DNA of 43,627 nt, from NCBI GenBank assembly GCA_944327285.1, contig CALVHG010000018.1, positions 1 through 43,627 of the forward strand, in the 5' to 3' direction. Shown here one piece after another: positions 8,905 to 17,645 of the stretch (the stretch's first letter is position 1; each line of letters starts with the position of its first letter). The position numbers and the translations under genes were made by a program. Source of the stretch: an uncultured Desulfovibrio sp. (GTDB lineage Bacteria > Desulfobacterota > Desulfovibrionia > Desulfovibrionales > Desulfovibrionaceae). The notes under the pieces were generated by a model. It worked only from the letters and a program-made list of their open reading frames with translations, had not been told where the DNA came from and ran no database searches.

Positions 8905-9049
8905 TAGAGCGTTTCACCTTTGAAAAAGGTGAAATGCGCGGCGGCGGCCCAGCCGCCCGGCCCGAAGCGAGCGAAAAAACGTGCTTTTTCCGCGAAACGA
9001 CAGGCCGTATGGGTTGGAACGCGCAGCGTTTCAAACTGACAATGCTCTG
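8905..9049 (-). repeat. TAGAGC element, complete copy
   Basis: Reverse orientation, 16 bp after the receptor stop. The outer hairpin is perfect (TTTCACCTT/AAGGTGAAA). The right terminus reads GCTCTG in place of GCTCTA. The GGCGGC hairpin has changed but can still pair. Confidence 0.85.
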
Positions 9050-9112
9050 GAGACGGCGGGCAGATGACTTCCCGGCAGGGGCCGCCCACCGTGGGAAAGA
9101 CTGGAAAAAAGC

Positions 9113-9149
9113 AAAAGGGAACCCCTCGTTGTGCGAGGGGTTCCCTTTT
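9113..9149. terminator. Bidirectional terminator, 16-bp perfect stem
   Basis: Bases 9113-9128 are exactly complementary to 9134-9149 around the loop TTGTG. The stem begins AAAA and ends TTTT, so it works in both directions. It separates the convergent receptor gene and the minus-strand membrane-protein gene. Confidence 0.92.
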
Positions 9150-9170
9150 CTATGAAAGAGCGGTGCGGCG

Positions 9171-10304
9171 TTACGGCTTTTCCTGCGGAGGCGCCGGTTG
9201 CGCATCGGGAGCCGTCGGTTGTTCGGTTTCGGGCACGCCTTCTTCGGGCACATCGGGGGCCGGGAGTTCCTGTTGCGGCAGATCGGGCTCAGGAAGCGGC
9301 GTTTCCTGAAGCGTGTCCGGCGCGAGATCCTGCAGGGGCCATTCCCAGAGAACGGCGTCGGGCATGATCGGCGTGGCGACCTCCAGTGTAAAGGGCAGCA
9401 GATAGGCGATGCTGAAAAGCAGGGCCAGCGCCAGGGAAAACTTGTGGCGCAGCGGCGTCTTGCTGCTGCTGACAACGGCCCAGAGCAGGGTCGGAATCAG
9501 CCAGAGCAGGAGGGGGATACTCTGGAGGAGGGCGTCGTGACTGGTAAAGACGCCGTTCTGCCAGCGGTCATAGATGTTCAGACCGTTAAAAGCCAGCATG
9601 AGCAGCCAGAGGGCCAGCCAGACATTACGGGCCCAGGCAGCGCACCAGGGCAGGGTGACGTTATAATGATCGCGGCCGTAATCGTCATACTTGCGGCGGA
9701 GCACAAGCCAGAACGCGCCGAAGGACGCGGGCAGCGCCAGCAGCAGAAGCAGGCTGTAGGAGATCGGCGTCGCCAGCGGAATAAGAATATCCTGCAACGG
9801 GGGAAGCTCAGGAACCCTGCCGGTGCGCAGGGCTTCCAGAACGCTGTCCACGAGAGGCGCAAGGTGCGCGGAAGCCAGACCAAGCAGGAAGGCGACATAA
9901 GCAAGAACGGCCTGAAGAACGCCCAGCAAAAAGTGCAGCCACGGAGCTTTTTCCAGCAGCTTCGCCCCAAGAAAACAGCAGCTGGCCAGCAGCGTCGCTA
10001 TGGCCAGCAGCAGCCAGGACGCTTCAAAAACCATTGACAACTGCTGTATCGGGGCAAGATAAAGCCAGACGCGCATGCCGATAAGCAGACCCCAGCCCAG
10101 CGTCATGCCGAGCATGGCAAGTTGCCGGGCGCATTTGCTGAAGGACTTGCGCCGCTGCCGCGCTCCCTTGCTCTGGGCAGCCGCGCCGAAAAGACCGAGT
10201 CCCGCGAAGGCAAGAAAGAATGCGGGAGGAACGGTCAGAGCAAGAATTTCCAGCGCGGTCTGCGCAAAAGGATAGGTGGCAAGAAAGTTTTGCACAGCAT
10301 TCAT
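9171..10304 (-). CDS. Multi-spanning inner-membrane protein, function unknown
   Basis: The 377-residue protein has about eight to nine hydrophobic helices, beginning with a helix at residues 15-38. A cytoplasmic-type loop (RRKYDDYGRDHYNV) lies between helices in the middle. The last about 60 residues form a Pro/Glu-rich tail (PEPDLPQQELPAPDVPEEG) that probably projects as a flexible linker. I do not recognise the family. The ATG at 10304 has GGCGGAG about 7 bases upstream; the sequence further upstream is not membrane-like. It is transcribed divergently from the CpoB/YbgF-like lipoprotein gene across a 142-bp gap and ends at the shared terminator. An envelope role is a guess from context. Confidence 0.75.
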   Translation of the reverse strand: MNAVQNFLATYPFAQTALEILALTVPPAFFLAFAGLGLFGAAAQSKGARQRRKSFSKCARQLAMLGMTLGWGLLIGMRVWLYLAPIQQLSMVFEASWLLLAIATLLASCCFLGAKLLEKAPWLHFLLGVLQAVLAYVAFLLGLASAHLAPLVDSVLEALRTGRVPELPPLQDILIPLATPISYSLLLLLALPASFGAFWLVLRRKYDDYGRDHYNVTLPWCAAWARNVWLALWLLMLAFNGLNIYDRWQNGVFTSHDALLQSIPLLLWLIPTLLWAVVSSSKTPLRHKFSLALALLFSIAYLLPFTLEVATPIMPDAVLWEWPLQDLAPDTLQETPLPEPDLPQQELPAPDVPEEGVPETEQPTAPDAQPAPPQEKP

Positions 10305-10401
10305 GGCAGTACTCCGCCTGCGTCGGGATGTGTCCGCGGAAGGCAGGCCGTGTCTATTTTTTTGTCTATCTGCCCTAAATTTCAACTCCCTGCAAGATCG
10401 C

Positions 10402-10430
10402 TTGCATTGCTTGTACTCTTGGGGCATAAC
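10402..10430 (+). promoter_or_regulatory. Candidate sigma-70 promoter of the CpoB/YbgF-like gene
   Basis: TTGCAT (10402-10407), 17 bases, CATAAC (10425-10430), preceded by GGGG. The start codon follows at 10447, giving a short leader. The same TTGnnn-N17-CATAnn layout recurs at 25141 and 41972. Confidence 0.4.
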
Positions 10431-10446
10431 CGGGCAAGAGGGGCCT

Positions 10447-11643
10447 ATGAAAAAATTACAAGTATGTTGTTGTTTTGTGGGGCTTTGCCTGTTGGGTTGC
10501 AGCAGCAAGGGGGAAACCTCCGCCGCGCTGGAACAGGCCGCGCAGAAAAGTACCGAACAGCGTCTTGAGCGTCTGGAAGAGCAGATGGCGACGCTGGATC
10601 AGCGCGTGGATACGTTGGGCGATACCACCTATGAGGTGCGTACCAAGAGCGGCAAGACGACGTCCATGATCGTCGTGCCGCGCGGCGCGACAGAAAACGC
10701 CGCGCCCAAGGTCGTTCCCGCGCCTGCTCGCAAGGAAACGCCCGCGCCTGCCCGCGCCGCGTCATCGGCGCATGCCCGCGTCATCAATCCTGAAGCGCAG
10801 CCCGCGCCGTTCCCGCGCCCGCAGCAGGCCGCCGCGCCCGCTGTCGCCGCTGCGGCAAAACCCGCGGCTGCGGAAAAAGCCGCCGCGCGGCCCGCGCCTG
10901 CCCGTCAGGGGGCTTCCGGCAGCATCGGCACGCCGGATCGCGTTGCCGGGCCTTCCGGCAGCATTTCGCCGGATGCCGCGGCCTCGGCCGCGCCCGCAGG
11001 GGTGCAGGATCTCGCGCTGCCGCCTTCCGAGGCTCCGGTGCCGGATGTTTCGCATTTGCGGAGCCTGGAGCAGGATAAGGTTGCGCCTCTGACGCCCGTG
11101 CCGCCGCGCGTTTCCGCTGGGCAGCCCGCGCCTGCCGCGCCCGCCGTCTCTGCCGTTCCCGACGCCGGTTCCGCCGTGCCCAATATTGCCGTGACGCCTG
11201 CCGCGCCCGCGCCCGCGGCTCCGGCAGCCAAGGCCGCTCCCGCGCCGCAGAAGGCTGCTCCCGCTCCCCGCGCCGCCAAGGGCGAAAAGGCCGCCTATGA
11301 GCAGGCGTTGCGCACCCTGAACGGCGGCCGCACGGCCGACGGTATCGCCCAGTTCCAGAGTCTTCTGCAGCAGTATCCGCAAGGACGCTATGCCGCCAAT
11401 GCCCATTACTGGATCGGCGAAGGCTATTATTCGCAGGGCAAGCTCCAGGATGCGCTGCAGCAGTTCCGGACGGTGGATCAGTCCTTCCCCCGGCATCACA
11501 AGACGGCCGATGCTCTGCTTAAGGCGGGCATGACCATGAGCCGCCTCGGCGATGCCCAGGGCGCGAAGCAGCAGTATCAGCAGGTGATTGATCGTTTCCC
11601 CAATTCGCAGGCCGCACGGCGCGCCCGTGGACTTATTCGTTAA
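10447..11643 (+). CDS. Tol-Pal-associated CpoB/YbgF-like lipoprotein
   Basis: This 398-residue envelope protein has a lipoprotein signal with lipobox LLGC (Cys18). A short coiled coil follows (about residues 25-65: EQRLERLEEQMATLDQRVD), then a very long Ala/Pro-rich linker (about 80-280), and a C-terminal TPR domain (about 285-398) with three repeats (YEQALRTLNGG, ANAHYWIGEGYYSQG, DALLKAGMTMSRLGD). That TPR block is the YbgF/CpoB signature. The family links outer-membrane constriction and peptidoglycan synthesis at division. The lipid anchor and extended linker are unlike E. coli CpoB, which is soluble in the periplasm. No tol or pal gene is adjacent. The next gene, dprA, starts 1 bp after its stop. 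Confidence 0.85.
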   Translation: MKKLQVCCCFVGLCLLGCSSKGETSAALEQAAQKSTEQRLERLEEQMATLDQRVDTLGDTTYEVRTKSGKTTSMIVVPRGATENAAPKVVPAPARKETPAPARAASSAHARVINPEAQPAPFPRPQQAAAPAVAAAAKPAAAEKAAARPAPARQGASGSIGTPDRVAGPSGSISPDAAASAAPAGVQDLALPPSEAPVPDVSHLRSLEQDKVAPLTPVPPRVSAGQPAPAAPAVSAVPDAGSAVPNIAVTPAAPAPAAPAAKAAPAPQKAAPAPRAAKGEKAAYEQALRTLNGGRTADGIAQFQSLLQQYPQGRYAANAHYWIGEGYYSQGKLQDALQQFRTVDQSFPRHHKTADALLKAGMTMSRLGDAQGAKQQYQQVIDRFPNSQAARRARGLIR

Positions 11644-11644
11644 T

Positions 11645-12943
11645 ATGCGGCGCTGCCCGCGCTGGCGTGAACTTGACGCCGAGCAGCGCAAGGAATACTG
11701 GGCCTCCCTCGCCCTTCGGCATTGCCGGGGCCTGGGGGCCCGTTCCTGTTTCAAGCTGGTGCGGGCCTGCGGCTCCGCGCATGCCGCCGTGCAGCGCAAC
11801 GCGGAGTGGGCGGCGTTCGGTCTGCGTCCTGAGACCGGAGCCGCCCTCAGGAGCGGGGCATGGCGCGTGACGGCCCGCGAGGAATGGGATGCGGCCGTGC
11901 GGCTCAATCCCTGCATTCTCCTCTGGACGGACCCGCTGTATCCGCCGTTGCTGCGTATGCTGCCGGACGCGCCTCTGTTTCTTTATTGCGACGGGGACGT
12001 GTCTCTGTTGCGCTCTCCCTGTTTTGCCGTTGTCGGGGCGCGTAAGGCCGGCGAACAGGCGCGGGCCGTGGCCGCCCATATGGCGCAATATCTTGCCGCC
12101 GGAGGGCTGGCCGTTGTTTCCGGCATGGCGCAGGGAATTGATGCCGCCGTTCACGGGAGCGCTCTTCGGCAGATCGGCCGCAGTATCGGCGTGCTGGGAA
12201 CGGGCATAGACATTGTCTATCCCCAGTCGAACAGAGGGCTGTTTGCGCGCATGCGGCATGACGGTCTGCTGCTTTCGGAGTTTGCGCCCGGAACGCGACC
12301 CCAGCCCGGCAATTTTCCTATACGAAACCGTATTATCAGCGGGCTTAGTCTCGGCGTGCTGGTGGTGGAAGCCGCCGAGCGCTCCGGCAGTCTGATCACC
12401 GCCCGGTTGGCTCTGGAACAGAACCGGGAAGTGTACGCCGTGCCCGGAGCGGCTCTGGACAGCCACAATTTTGGGGCGCATAATCTTGTCCGGCAGGGCG
12501 CGCGCCCGGTTTTCAGCGCGGAGGACATTCTGCGCGATCTTGCGCCGCGTTTACGGGAATACGGCGTTTCCCGGCTGCGCCTGCAAGAGCTGGGAGAGGC
12601 CGAACGCAGCGCGTCGGCGCATGCCGGGTCTGCGGCGGACGCGGAAGAATGCCGCCCGTCCGCTTTCTCGTCCGAGGCGCGCGAGGCTGTTCCCGTTGCC
12701 GCGGCGCGGGAACCCGAAGCCTCGCCCGCAGCGGCGGACAACAGCGCCGCAACGGTGACGGGCGTTTCAGGGGAGGGCAGGCGTATTCTGGCTGCGCTGC
12801 GTCGTCACGGCGCGCTTCAGGCGGATGATCTCGCGGCGGCAACGTCTCTGGAAAGCGCGGCGCTCAATGCCGCCCTGATCAGTCTGGAATTGCTGGGACA
12901 GGTGCGCCGCCTGCCCGGCGCACGCTACGAGGCCCTTGCATGA
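11645..12943 (+). CDS. dprA: DNA-processing protein DprA/Smf
   Basis: DprA binds incoming single-stranded DNA and loads RecA during natural transformation; it is also conserved in species not known to be competent. The 432-residue protein has an N-terminal helical region (residues 1-90) and the Rossmann-like domain with VVGARKAGEQ, VVSGMAQGIDAAVH and GVLGTGID. SEFAPGTRPQPGNFPIRNRI and AERSGSLITARLAL follow. An Ala-rich linker of about 70 residues leads to a C-terminal winged helix (GRRILAALRRHGALQADDLA). The ATG at 11645 lies one base after the lipoprotein stop; an in-frame GTG at 11627 is possible. It overlaps xerC by ATGA. Confidence 0.95.
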   Translation: MRRCPRWRELDAEQRKEYWASLALRHCRGLGARSCFKLVRACGSAHAAVQRNAEWAAFGLRPETGAALRSGAWRVTAREEWDAAVRLNPCILLWTDPLYPPLLRMLPDAPLFLYCDGDVSLLRSPCFAVVGARKAGEQARAVAAHMAQYLAAGGLAVVSGMAQGIDAAVHGSALRQIGRSIGVLGTGIDIVYPQSNRGLFARMRHDGLLLSEFAPGTRPQPGNFPIRNRIISGLSLGVLVVEAAERSGSLITARLALEQNREVYAVPGAALDSHNFGAHNLVRQGARPVFSAEDILRDLAPRLREYGVSRLRLQELGEAERSASAHAGSAADAEECRPSAFSSEAREAVPVAAAREPEASPAAADNSAATVTGVSGEGRRILAALRRHGALQADDLAAATSLESAALNAALISLELLGQVRRLPGARYEALA

Positions 12944-13920
12944 AAAAGACCCGCGCGCCCATTCGCGTCTTTCTGGATGAGGAACTTGCCGCCGACGAAG
13001 TGCAGGCCATTGACGCTTTCCTCCAGTGGCTGGATATTCAGAAAGGCGCTTCGGCGGCAACGCGACGGGCTTACGGCACGGACTTGCGGCAGTTTGCGCA
13101 GTTTCTTTCCCGGCGCGGCTGCGCTTTGGCAGATCCCGGAAGCATCGGGCGGCGCGATGTGGAGTCCTTTGTAGCCGAGCTGTTTCGGGCCGGAGAGGCC
13201 AAAAGCTCTCTGGCGCGTAAGCTCGCCGCCGTGCGGACGCTGTTCCGCTTCTGGGTGCGGACGGGACTTCTGGAGGACAACAGCGCCGCTCGTGTGCCTA
13301 ATCCCCGGCAGGAACAGCATGCGCCCCGGCTGCTTAATGTGGACGAAACCTTTTCCCTTCTGGACGAACCCGGCAGGGCCGCCGCGGCTGTCTCGCCTGG
13401 GGAACATCATCTTTTGTGCCGCGATCTGGCGCTGGCCGAGCTGCTCTACGGTTCGGGGCTGCGCATCTCGGAAGCCCTGCAACTGGATGTTGGCGACGTG
13501 CGCTCCGACGAACAGGTGGTGCGCGTCATCGGCAAGGGGAATAAGGAGCGCCTTGCGCCTATGTCGGATACCTCCGTGCGCGCTCTGGCCGCCTGGCTGG
13601 CGGAACGTCCGGCTGTGGCCGATCCCGGCGAGAGCGCCCTTTTTGTAGGCGCGCGCGGCCATCGTCTCAACCGCCGCGAAGCGGCGCGAAGGCTGGGGCT
13701 GCTCTGCCATAAGGCCGGGCTGAATAAGACCATTTCCCCTCATGCCCTGCGCCATTCCTTTGCGACGCATCTTCTTGATGCCGGAGCAGATTTGCGCAGC
13801 GTCCAGGAGCTGCTGGGGCATCGTCGCCTCAGTACGACGCAGCGCTATACGCAAGTGAGTCTGGATCGACTGATGCGCGTCTATGACGCCGCGCACCCCA
13901 GAGCCCACGAAAAAAAGTGA
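12940..13920 (+). CDS. xerC: Tyrosine recombinase XerC/XerD
   Basis: The 326-residue recombinase resolves chromosome dimers at dif. The N-terminal SAM-like core-binding domain spans about residues 20-115. The catalytic domain holds all expected residues: Arg175 in GSGLRISEAL, Lys199 in VIGKGNKERL, His268 and Arg271 in HALRHSFATH, His294 in LLGHRRLSTT and nucleophile Tyr303. There is no arm-binding domain, so this is the cellular Xer type and not a phage integrase. The start overlaps the dprA stop (ATGA); dprA-xer linkage is common. XerC and XerD cannot be separated safely by eye, and many deltaproteobacteria have one Xer only. Confidence 0.9.
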   Translation: MKKTRAPIRVFLDEELAADEVQAIDAFLQWLDIQKGASAATRRAYGTDLRQFAQFLSRRGCALADPGSIGRRDVESFVAELFRAGEAKSSLARKLAAVRTLFRFWVRTGLLEDNSAARVPNPRQEQHAPRLLNVDETFSLLDEPGRAAAAVSPGEHHLLCRDLALAELLYGSGLRISEALQLDVGDVRSDEQVVRVIGKGNKERLAPMSDTSVRALAAWLAERPAVADPGESALFVGARGHRLNRREAARRLGLLCHKAGLNKTISPHALRHSFATHLLDAGADLRSVQELLGHRRLSTTQRYTQVSLDRLMRVYDAAHPRAHEKK

Positions 13921-13932
13921 AGGAGTTTTGCC

Positions 13933-14343
13933 ATGACCACAATGAGCCTGAAATACTGCGGCGATCTGCGCGTGGAATGCACCCATGACGAAAGCGGCGC
14001 GACCTTCATGACCGACGCTCCCAAGGACAACAACGGCAAGGGCGAAGCCTTTTCCCCGACCGATTTGTGCGCCAACGCGGTAGCCGCCTGCGCCATGACC
14101 ATCATCGGCATCTACGGCAAAAAGCACGACGTGGACGTGAGCGGCATGACCGCTTCCGTAACCAAGGAGATGAGCGCCAATCCTCGCCGCATCGGCAAAA
14201 TCGAGGTGACCTTCGTCATGCCTGATCGGGAATTTACGGACAAGCAGAAGATTATGATCGAACGCGCCGCCCATACCTGCCCGGTTCACCTCAGCCTGCA
14301 CCCCGATGTGGAGCAGGTTTTCACGTTCAAGTGGAGCAAATAG
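13933..14343 (+). CDS. OsmC family peroxiredoxin-like protein
   Basis: The 136-residue OsmC/YhfA-type protein has the two conserved cysteine sites: DLCANAVAACAMT in the central helix and HTCPVHLSLHPDV near the C-terminus. The DAPKDNNGKGEAFSPTDL segment before the first is typical of the family. Such proteins reduce organic hydroperoxides with a thiol mechanism. That would suit an anaerobe exposed to oxygen, but the substrate here is not shown. AGGAG lies just before the ATG. It starts 12 bp after xerC and may be read from the same transcript. Its TAG stop is the first three bases of a TAGAGC-type repeat. Confidence 0.9.
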   Translation: MTTMSLKYCGDLRVECTHDESGATFMTDAPKDNNGKGEAFSPTDLCANAVAACAMTIIGIYGKKHDVDVSGMTASVTKEMSANPRRIGKIEVTFVMPDREFTDKQKIMIERAAHTCPVHLSLHPDVEQVFTFKWSK

Positions 14344-14485
14344 CGTTTGTTGCCTTTTCCCAAGGCAATATGCGCGGCGGCAGCATAGCGCCGTCCGGCC
14401 CGAATTGCGCGGGAAAAAGCGTTTTTCCGTGGAACAACAGGCCGTATGGCTTGAAACGCAAAGCGCTTCAAACTGAAAATGCTTT
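14341..14485 (-). repeat. TAGAGC element, degenerate copy supplying the OsmC stop codon
   Basis: The element begins with the TAG stop of the OsmC gene (TAGCGTTTGTTGCC). The outer hairpin is TTGCCTT/AAGGCAA, a compensated change from TTTCACC/GGTGAAA. The GTTTGAAG hairpin remains; the far end has decayed to GCTTTCG. Confidence 0.8.
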
Positions 14486-14504
14486 CGTCCGGCATTGAAA
14501 AAAG

Positions 14505-14537
14505 AGGAGCTTTTCCAGAAGGAGGAGCTCCTTTTTT
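14505..14537 (+). terminator. Rho-independent terminator after the OsmC gene
   Basis: A 12-bp stem (14505-14516 with 14521-14532, two G-T pairs) with loop AGAA is followed by a run of T to 14537. Confidence 0.75.
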
Positions 14538-14648
14538 CCGGCGCGCCGCAGTAAAAAATATAACTGCGGCGCGAATTTTTTTGTTAATAAAAAAACGTAG
14601 TTGTAGTTTTTTAGAAAAATATTTTCGCAGACATCCGGCGAAAGGGTC

Positions 14649-14677
14649 TTGGCAAGGGCAGGTGGTTGTGCTAAAAA
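14649..14677 (+). promoter_or_regulatory. Candidate promoter of ppaC
   Basis: TTGGCA (14649-14654), 17 bases, TAAAAA (14672-14677), with TGTGC before the -10 box. It sits in an AT-rich stretch 62 bp before the ppaC start, and a strong GAAGGAG ribosome binding site follows. Confidence 0.45.
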
Positions 14678-14738
14678 GAACAAAACGAAGAAACAAGGCG
14701 TATTGCCTTTTTCGTATCATCTTGAAGGAGACTGAACC

Positions 14739-15656
14739 ATGTCCGCACTTGTTCTTGGGCACATGAACCCTGACACCGACAGCATCATTTCCGCCATTGC
14801 CGCCGCCGACCTCTACAGCAAACGCGGCTTGGACGTGACCCCCGCCGCTCAGGGCGCGCCCACTCCCGAAACCGAATTTGTGCTGAAAAAGTTCGGTCTG
14901 ACCGCTCCTCAGGTCGTTTCCGATGTGGCCGGCAAGGACCTGTATCTGGTTGACTATTCCGATCTGGCCCAGGCCCCCAAGGGCATGGACAGCGCCACGG
15001 TGCTCGGCATTGTGGACCACCACAAGCTCGGCGACGTGACCACCTCCTCGCCGCTGGAAGCCTGGATCTGGCCCGTGGGCTGCACCGGCACCGTGCTGAA
15101 GAGCATGTATGATTTCTACGGCGTGGAAATTCCCAAGGGCATCGCTGGCGGCCTGCTGTGCGCCATCCTGTCCGACACCGTGATGTTCAAGTCTCCCACC
15201 TGTACCGAAGCCGACAAGAAGGCCGTGGAAGCTCTGGCCAAGATCGCTGGCGTGGCCGATGTGATGGCTCTGGGCATGGAAATGTTCACCGTGAAGAGCG
15301 CCGTTGACGGTGCCTCCATGAAGGACCTTGTGTTCCGCGACTACAAGGACTTCGACATGAACGGTAACAAGGTCGGCATCGGCCAGCTCGAAGTGGTGGA
15401 TCTCTCCATCCTCGACAAGGTGAAAGCTGGTCTGCAGGACGAAATCGCCAAGGTGAAGGCCGAAGGCCGTCACAGCGTGTTCCTGCTGCTCACCGACATC
15501 ATGAAGGAAGGTTCGGAAATGCTGATCGTTTCCGACGATCCCTCCGTGGTCGAAAAGGCCTTTGGCGTGAAGCCCGAAGGCACCTCCGTGTGGCTGCCTG
15601 GCGTGATGAGCCGCAAGAAGCAGGTTGTGCCCAACTTTGAAAAGGCCTTCAAGTAA
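14739..15656 (+). CDS. ppaC: Manganese-dependent inorganic pyrophosphatase
   Basis: This 305-residue family II pyrophosphatase hydrolyses PPi to two phosphates in the cytoplasm. The DHH domain has GHMNPDTDS (His8, Asp12, Asp14), VDYSD (Asp72) and DHHK (93-96), all metal-site motifs. The C-terminal DHHA2 domain ends in SRKKQVVP, the phosphate-binding motif. No CBS or DRTGG regulatory insert is present. Removing PPi is important in sulfate reducers because sulfate activation by ATP sulfurylase releases it. The ATG has GGAG 9 bases upstream. Codon use is strongly biased (AAG, GGC, GTG), as expected for a highly expressed gene. It stands alone with its own promoter and terminator. Confidence 0.96.
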   Translation: MSALVLGHMNPDTDSIISAIAAADLYSKRGLDVTPAAQGAPTPETEFVLKKFGLTAPQVVSDVAGKDLYLVDYSDLAQAPKGMDSATVLGIVDHHKLGDVTTSSPLEAWIWPVGCTGTVLKSMYDFYGVEIPKGIAGGLLCAILSDTVMFKSPTCTEADKKAVEALAKIAGVADVMALGMEMFTVKSAVDGASMKDLVFRDYKDFDMNGNKVGIGQLEVVDLSILDKVKAGLQDEIAKVKAEGRHSVFLLLTDIMKEGSEMLIVSDDPSVVEKAFGVKPEGTSVWLPGVMSRKKQVVPNFEKAFK

Positions 15657-15680
15657 CGGACATATCCGGTTCTGAAATAC

Positions 15681-15709
15681 AAAAGGCCCCGCTCTGCGGG
15701 GCCTTTTTT
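15681..15709 (+). terminator. Rho-independent terminator of ppaC
   Basis: AAAAGGCCCCGC pairs with GCGGGGCCTTTT across TCT, followed by T to 15709. It lies 25 bp after the ppaC stop. Confidence 0.93.
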
Positions 15710-15752
15710 GATCGTAGCAAAATCTGCGCGTTGCGCCGGAGCGTCCCTTCGT

Positions 15753-15899
15753 TAGAGCATTTTCAGTTTGAAATGCTTCGCATTCCAAACCATACGGCCT
15801 GTCGTTTCGCGGAAAAAGCGCGGTTTTTCCGCTCACTTTGGGCCGGGCGGCGCTGTGCCGCCGCCTCGCATTTTGCCCCTTTCAATGACGAAGCGCTTA
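15753..15899 (+). repeat. TAGAGC element, complete copy supplying a stop codon
   Basis: The first stem is GTTTGAAATGC/GCATTCCAAAC (T-A in place of C-G at one pair compared with the copy at 6244). The right end TTA (15897-15899) is the TAA stop of the minus-strand small membrane-protein gene. With the element and one TA removed, the sequence rejoins as TAA. Confidence 0.85.
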
Positions 15900-16115
15900 G
15901 AGAAATTTCCTTTGCCGGTACAGCCAGAGGAGCAGCGCCTGCGCAACAAGAAAGGTTATGTCCCGTTCGGCAAGCGCGGCAAGGGCGGCTGCCAGCGCGC
16001 CGCAGCAAATTAAAGGGCGGCTGCGCAGGCGCAGGCCCAGAACCTGCGCGCCCATGCCAATGAGAAGAACAAGAGAAAAGGGAAAGAACGCGGGAATTTC
16101 CTGCAGGGAAGGCAT
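15897..16115 (-). CDS. Small membrane protein, unknown function
   Basis: The 72-residue protein has two or three hydrophobic helices (about residues 10-27, 34-48 and 53-66) separated by short basic loops (RLRSRP, RQRKFL). I do not recognise the family. AAGGAA lies six bases before the ATG, which supports real translation. Its last codon and stop adjoin the end of a TAGAGC element, so the C-terminus may have been fixed by insertion of the element. It is divergent from hslU. Confidence 0.55.
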   Translation of the reverse strand: MPSLQEIPAFFPFSLVLLIGMGAQVLGLRLRSRPLICCGALAAALAALAERDITFLVAQALLLWLYRQRKFL

Positions 16116-16249
16116 GGACGATTCCTTAAAGGATGCTTACTGTACAGAAAAAATGCGGTCATAGCGCCCCTCTGCATGTACGCGGCAGTGTGGCGCAATG
16201 CAAGCCTGCAAACCGCATCTTGCCAATACGTTCCACAGGAGAACAACGG

Positions 16250-17560
16250 ATGAGTACCTTGACGCCCCGTGAAATTGTGGCGGAACTGGATAAATATGTC
16301 GTGGGTCAGGAACAGGCCAAGCGCATGGTGGCCGTGGCTGTGCGCAACCGCTGGCGTCGGCAGCGCCTGTCGCCCGAATTGCGGGACGAGGTGGCGCCCA
16401 AGAACATCATTATGATGGGGCCCACCGGCGTGGGCAAGACGGAGATTGCGCGGCGGCTGGCCCGTCTGAGCGGCGCGCCTTTCATCAAGGTGGAAGCCAC
16501 GAAGTTCACCGAAGTGGGCTACGTGGGTCGCGACGTGGAGTCGATGGTGCGCGATCTTATGGAAGTGGGTATCAAGATGGTGCGCGATGAGGAAAACGCG
16601 CGCGTTAAGGCTGCGGCCGAGAGCGCCGCGGAGTCCCGTCTGCTGGATTTGCTGCTGCCCGGCTCCTTTGGCGGCGATCGCGATTCCACGCGCGAAAAAT
16701 TGCGCCAGCAGTTCCGTCTCGGCTTCATGGATGACAAGGAAGTGGAGATGGAAGTGGTGGAGCAGCCCGGCCAGACTATCGACATGTTCGCCATCCCCGG
16801 CATGGAGCAGATGGGGAGTCAGGTCAAGGACATGTTCAGCAAGGCCTTTCCGCCCAAGCGCAGCCGCCGCAAGATGACGGTGCGCGCCGCCTTTAACGTG
16901 CTGGTGCAGGAGGAGTCCGCCAAGCTGGTGGATCAGGAAGCCCTGACGGAGCGCGCCAGAGAGCGGGTGGAGCAAATGGGCATTATCTTCATTGACGAAA
17001 TCGACAAGGTCGCCAGCTCTTCCCAGAATCGCACTTCGGATATTTCCCGCGAAGGCGTGCAGCGGGACCTGCTGCCCATTGTGGAAGGCAGTGTGGTCAA
17101 CACCAAGCACGGCATGGTGCGCACCGATCACATCCTGTTCATTGCGGCGGGGGCTTTCCATTTCAGCAAGCCGTCGGACATGATTCCCGAACTGCAAGGG
17201 CGTTTCCCGCTGCGAGTGGAATTGCAGGCGCTGGGCAAAGACGAGTTCCTGCGCATTCTTACGGAACCGGACAATGCCCTGACAAAGCAGTATGAGGCCC
17301 TGCTGGGCACGGAGCAGATCAAGTTGAGCTTCAGTCCTGACGGGCTGGAGGAAATAGCCTCCTTTGCCGAGCAGATCAACGCGGAAACCGAAAACATCGG
17401 CGCGCGTCGTCTCTATACCATCATGGAAAAGATTCTGGCGGATATTTCCTTTGACGCTCCCGACATGCCCGGCGCGCAACTGATGATCAACCGCGATTAC
17501 GTGAGGGAACATCTGGCCGACGTGGTGGAAGATCAGGATTTGAGCCGCTATATTCTGTAA
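16250..17560 (+). CDS. hslU: ATP-dependent protease ATPase subunit HslU
   Basis: The 436-residue AAA+ unfoldase works with the HslV peptidase. The N-terminus has [20 protein letters not shown]. Walker A is GPTGVGKT (57-64), followed by the pore-loop/[10 protein letters not shown] region. The intermediate domain of about 130 residues carries the substrate-handling insertion. Walker B is IIFIDEIDK. The sensor region and C-terminal domain end in the conserved DLSRYIL, whose tail docks into HslV. The ATG at 16250 has AGGAG eight bases upstream. No hslV gene lies in this window. The gene just upstream is divergent, so hslU is not in an hslVU operon here. Confidence 0.96.
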   Translation: MSTLTPREIVAELDKYVVGQEQAKRMVAVAVRNRWRRQRLSPELRDEVAPKNIIMMGPTGVGKTEIARRLARLSGAPFIKVEATKFTEVGYVGRDVESMVRDLMEVGIKMVRDEENARVKAAAESAAESRLLDLLLPGSFGGDRDSTREKLRQQFRLGFMDDKEVEMEVVEQPGQTIDMFAIPGMEQMGSQVKDMFSKAFPPKRSRRKMTVRAAFNVLVQEESAKLVDQEALTERARERVEQMGIIFIDEIDKVASSSQNRTSDISREGVQRDLLPIVEGSVVNTKHGMVRTDHILFIAAGAFHFSKPSDMIPELQGRFPLRVELQALGKDEFLRILTEPDNALTKQYEALLGTEQIKLSFSPDGLEEIASFAEQINAETENIGARRLYTIMEKILADISFDAPDMPGAQLMINRDYVREHLADVVEDQDLSRYIL

Positions 17561-17568
17561 CACGTCGC

Positions 17569-17597
17569 AGGGGAGGCCGTCGTTCCTCCCCTTTCTT
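17569..17597 (+). terminator. Probable hslU terminator
   Basis: AGGGGAGG (17569-17576) pairs with CCTCCCCT (17585-17592) across an 8-nt loop, followed by TTTCTT. The T-tract is weak, so some read-through into the next gene is likely. Confidence 0.6.
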
Positions 17598-17645
17598 GTC
17601 CTGCAATACGTCCGGCATGCGCCGGATACGATACGAGGTTCTTTC

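Noticed and set aside
8904..9089. Small open frame inside a TAGAGC element
   Set aside because: The element is non-coding in most copies: frames are broken and differ between copies, and stems vary by compensation and not by codon.
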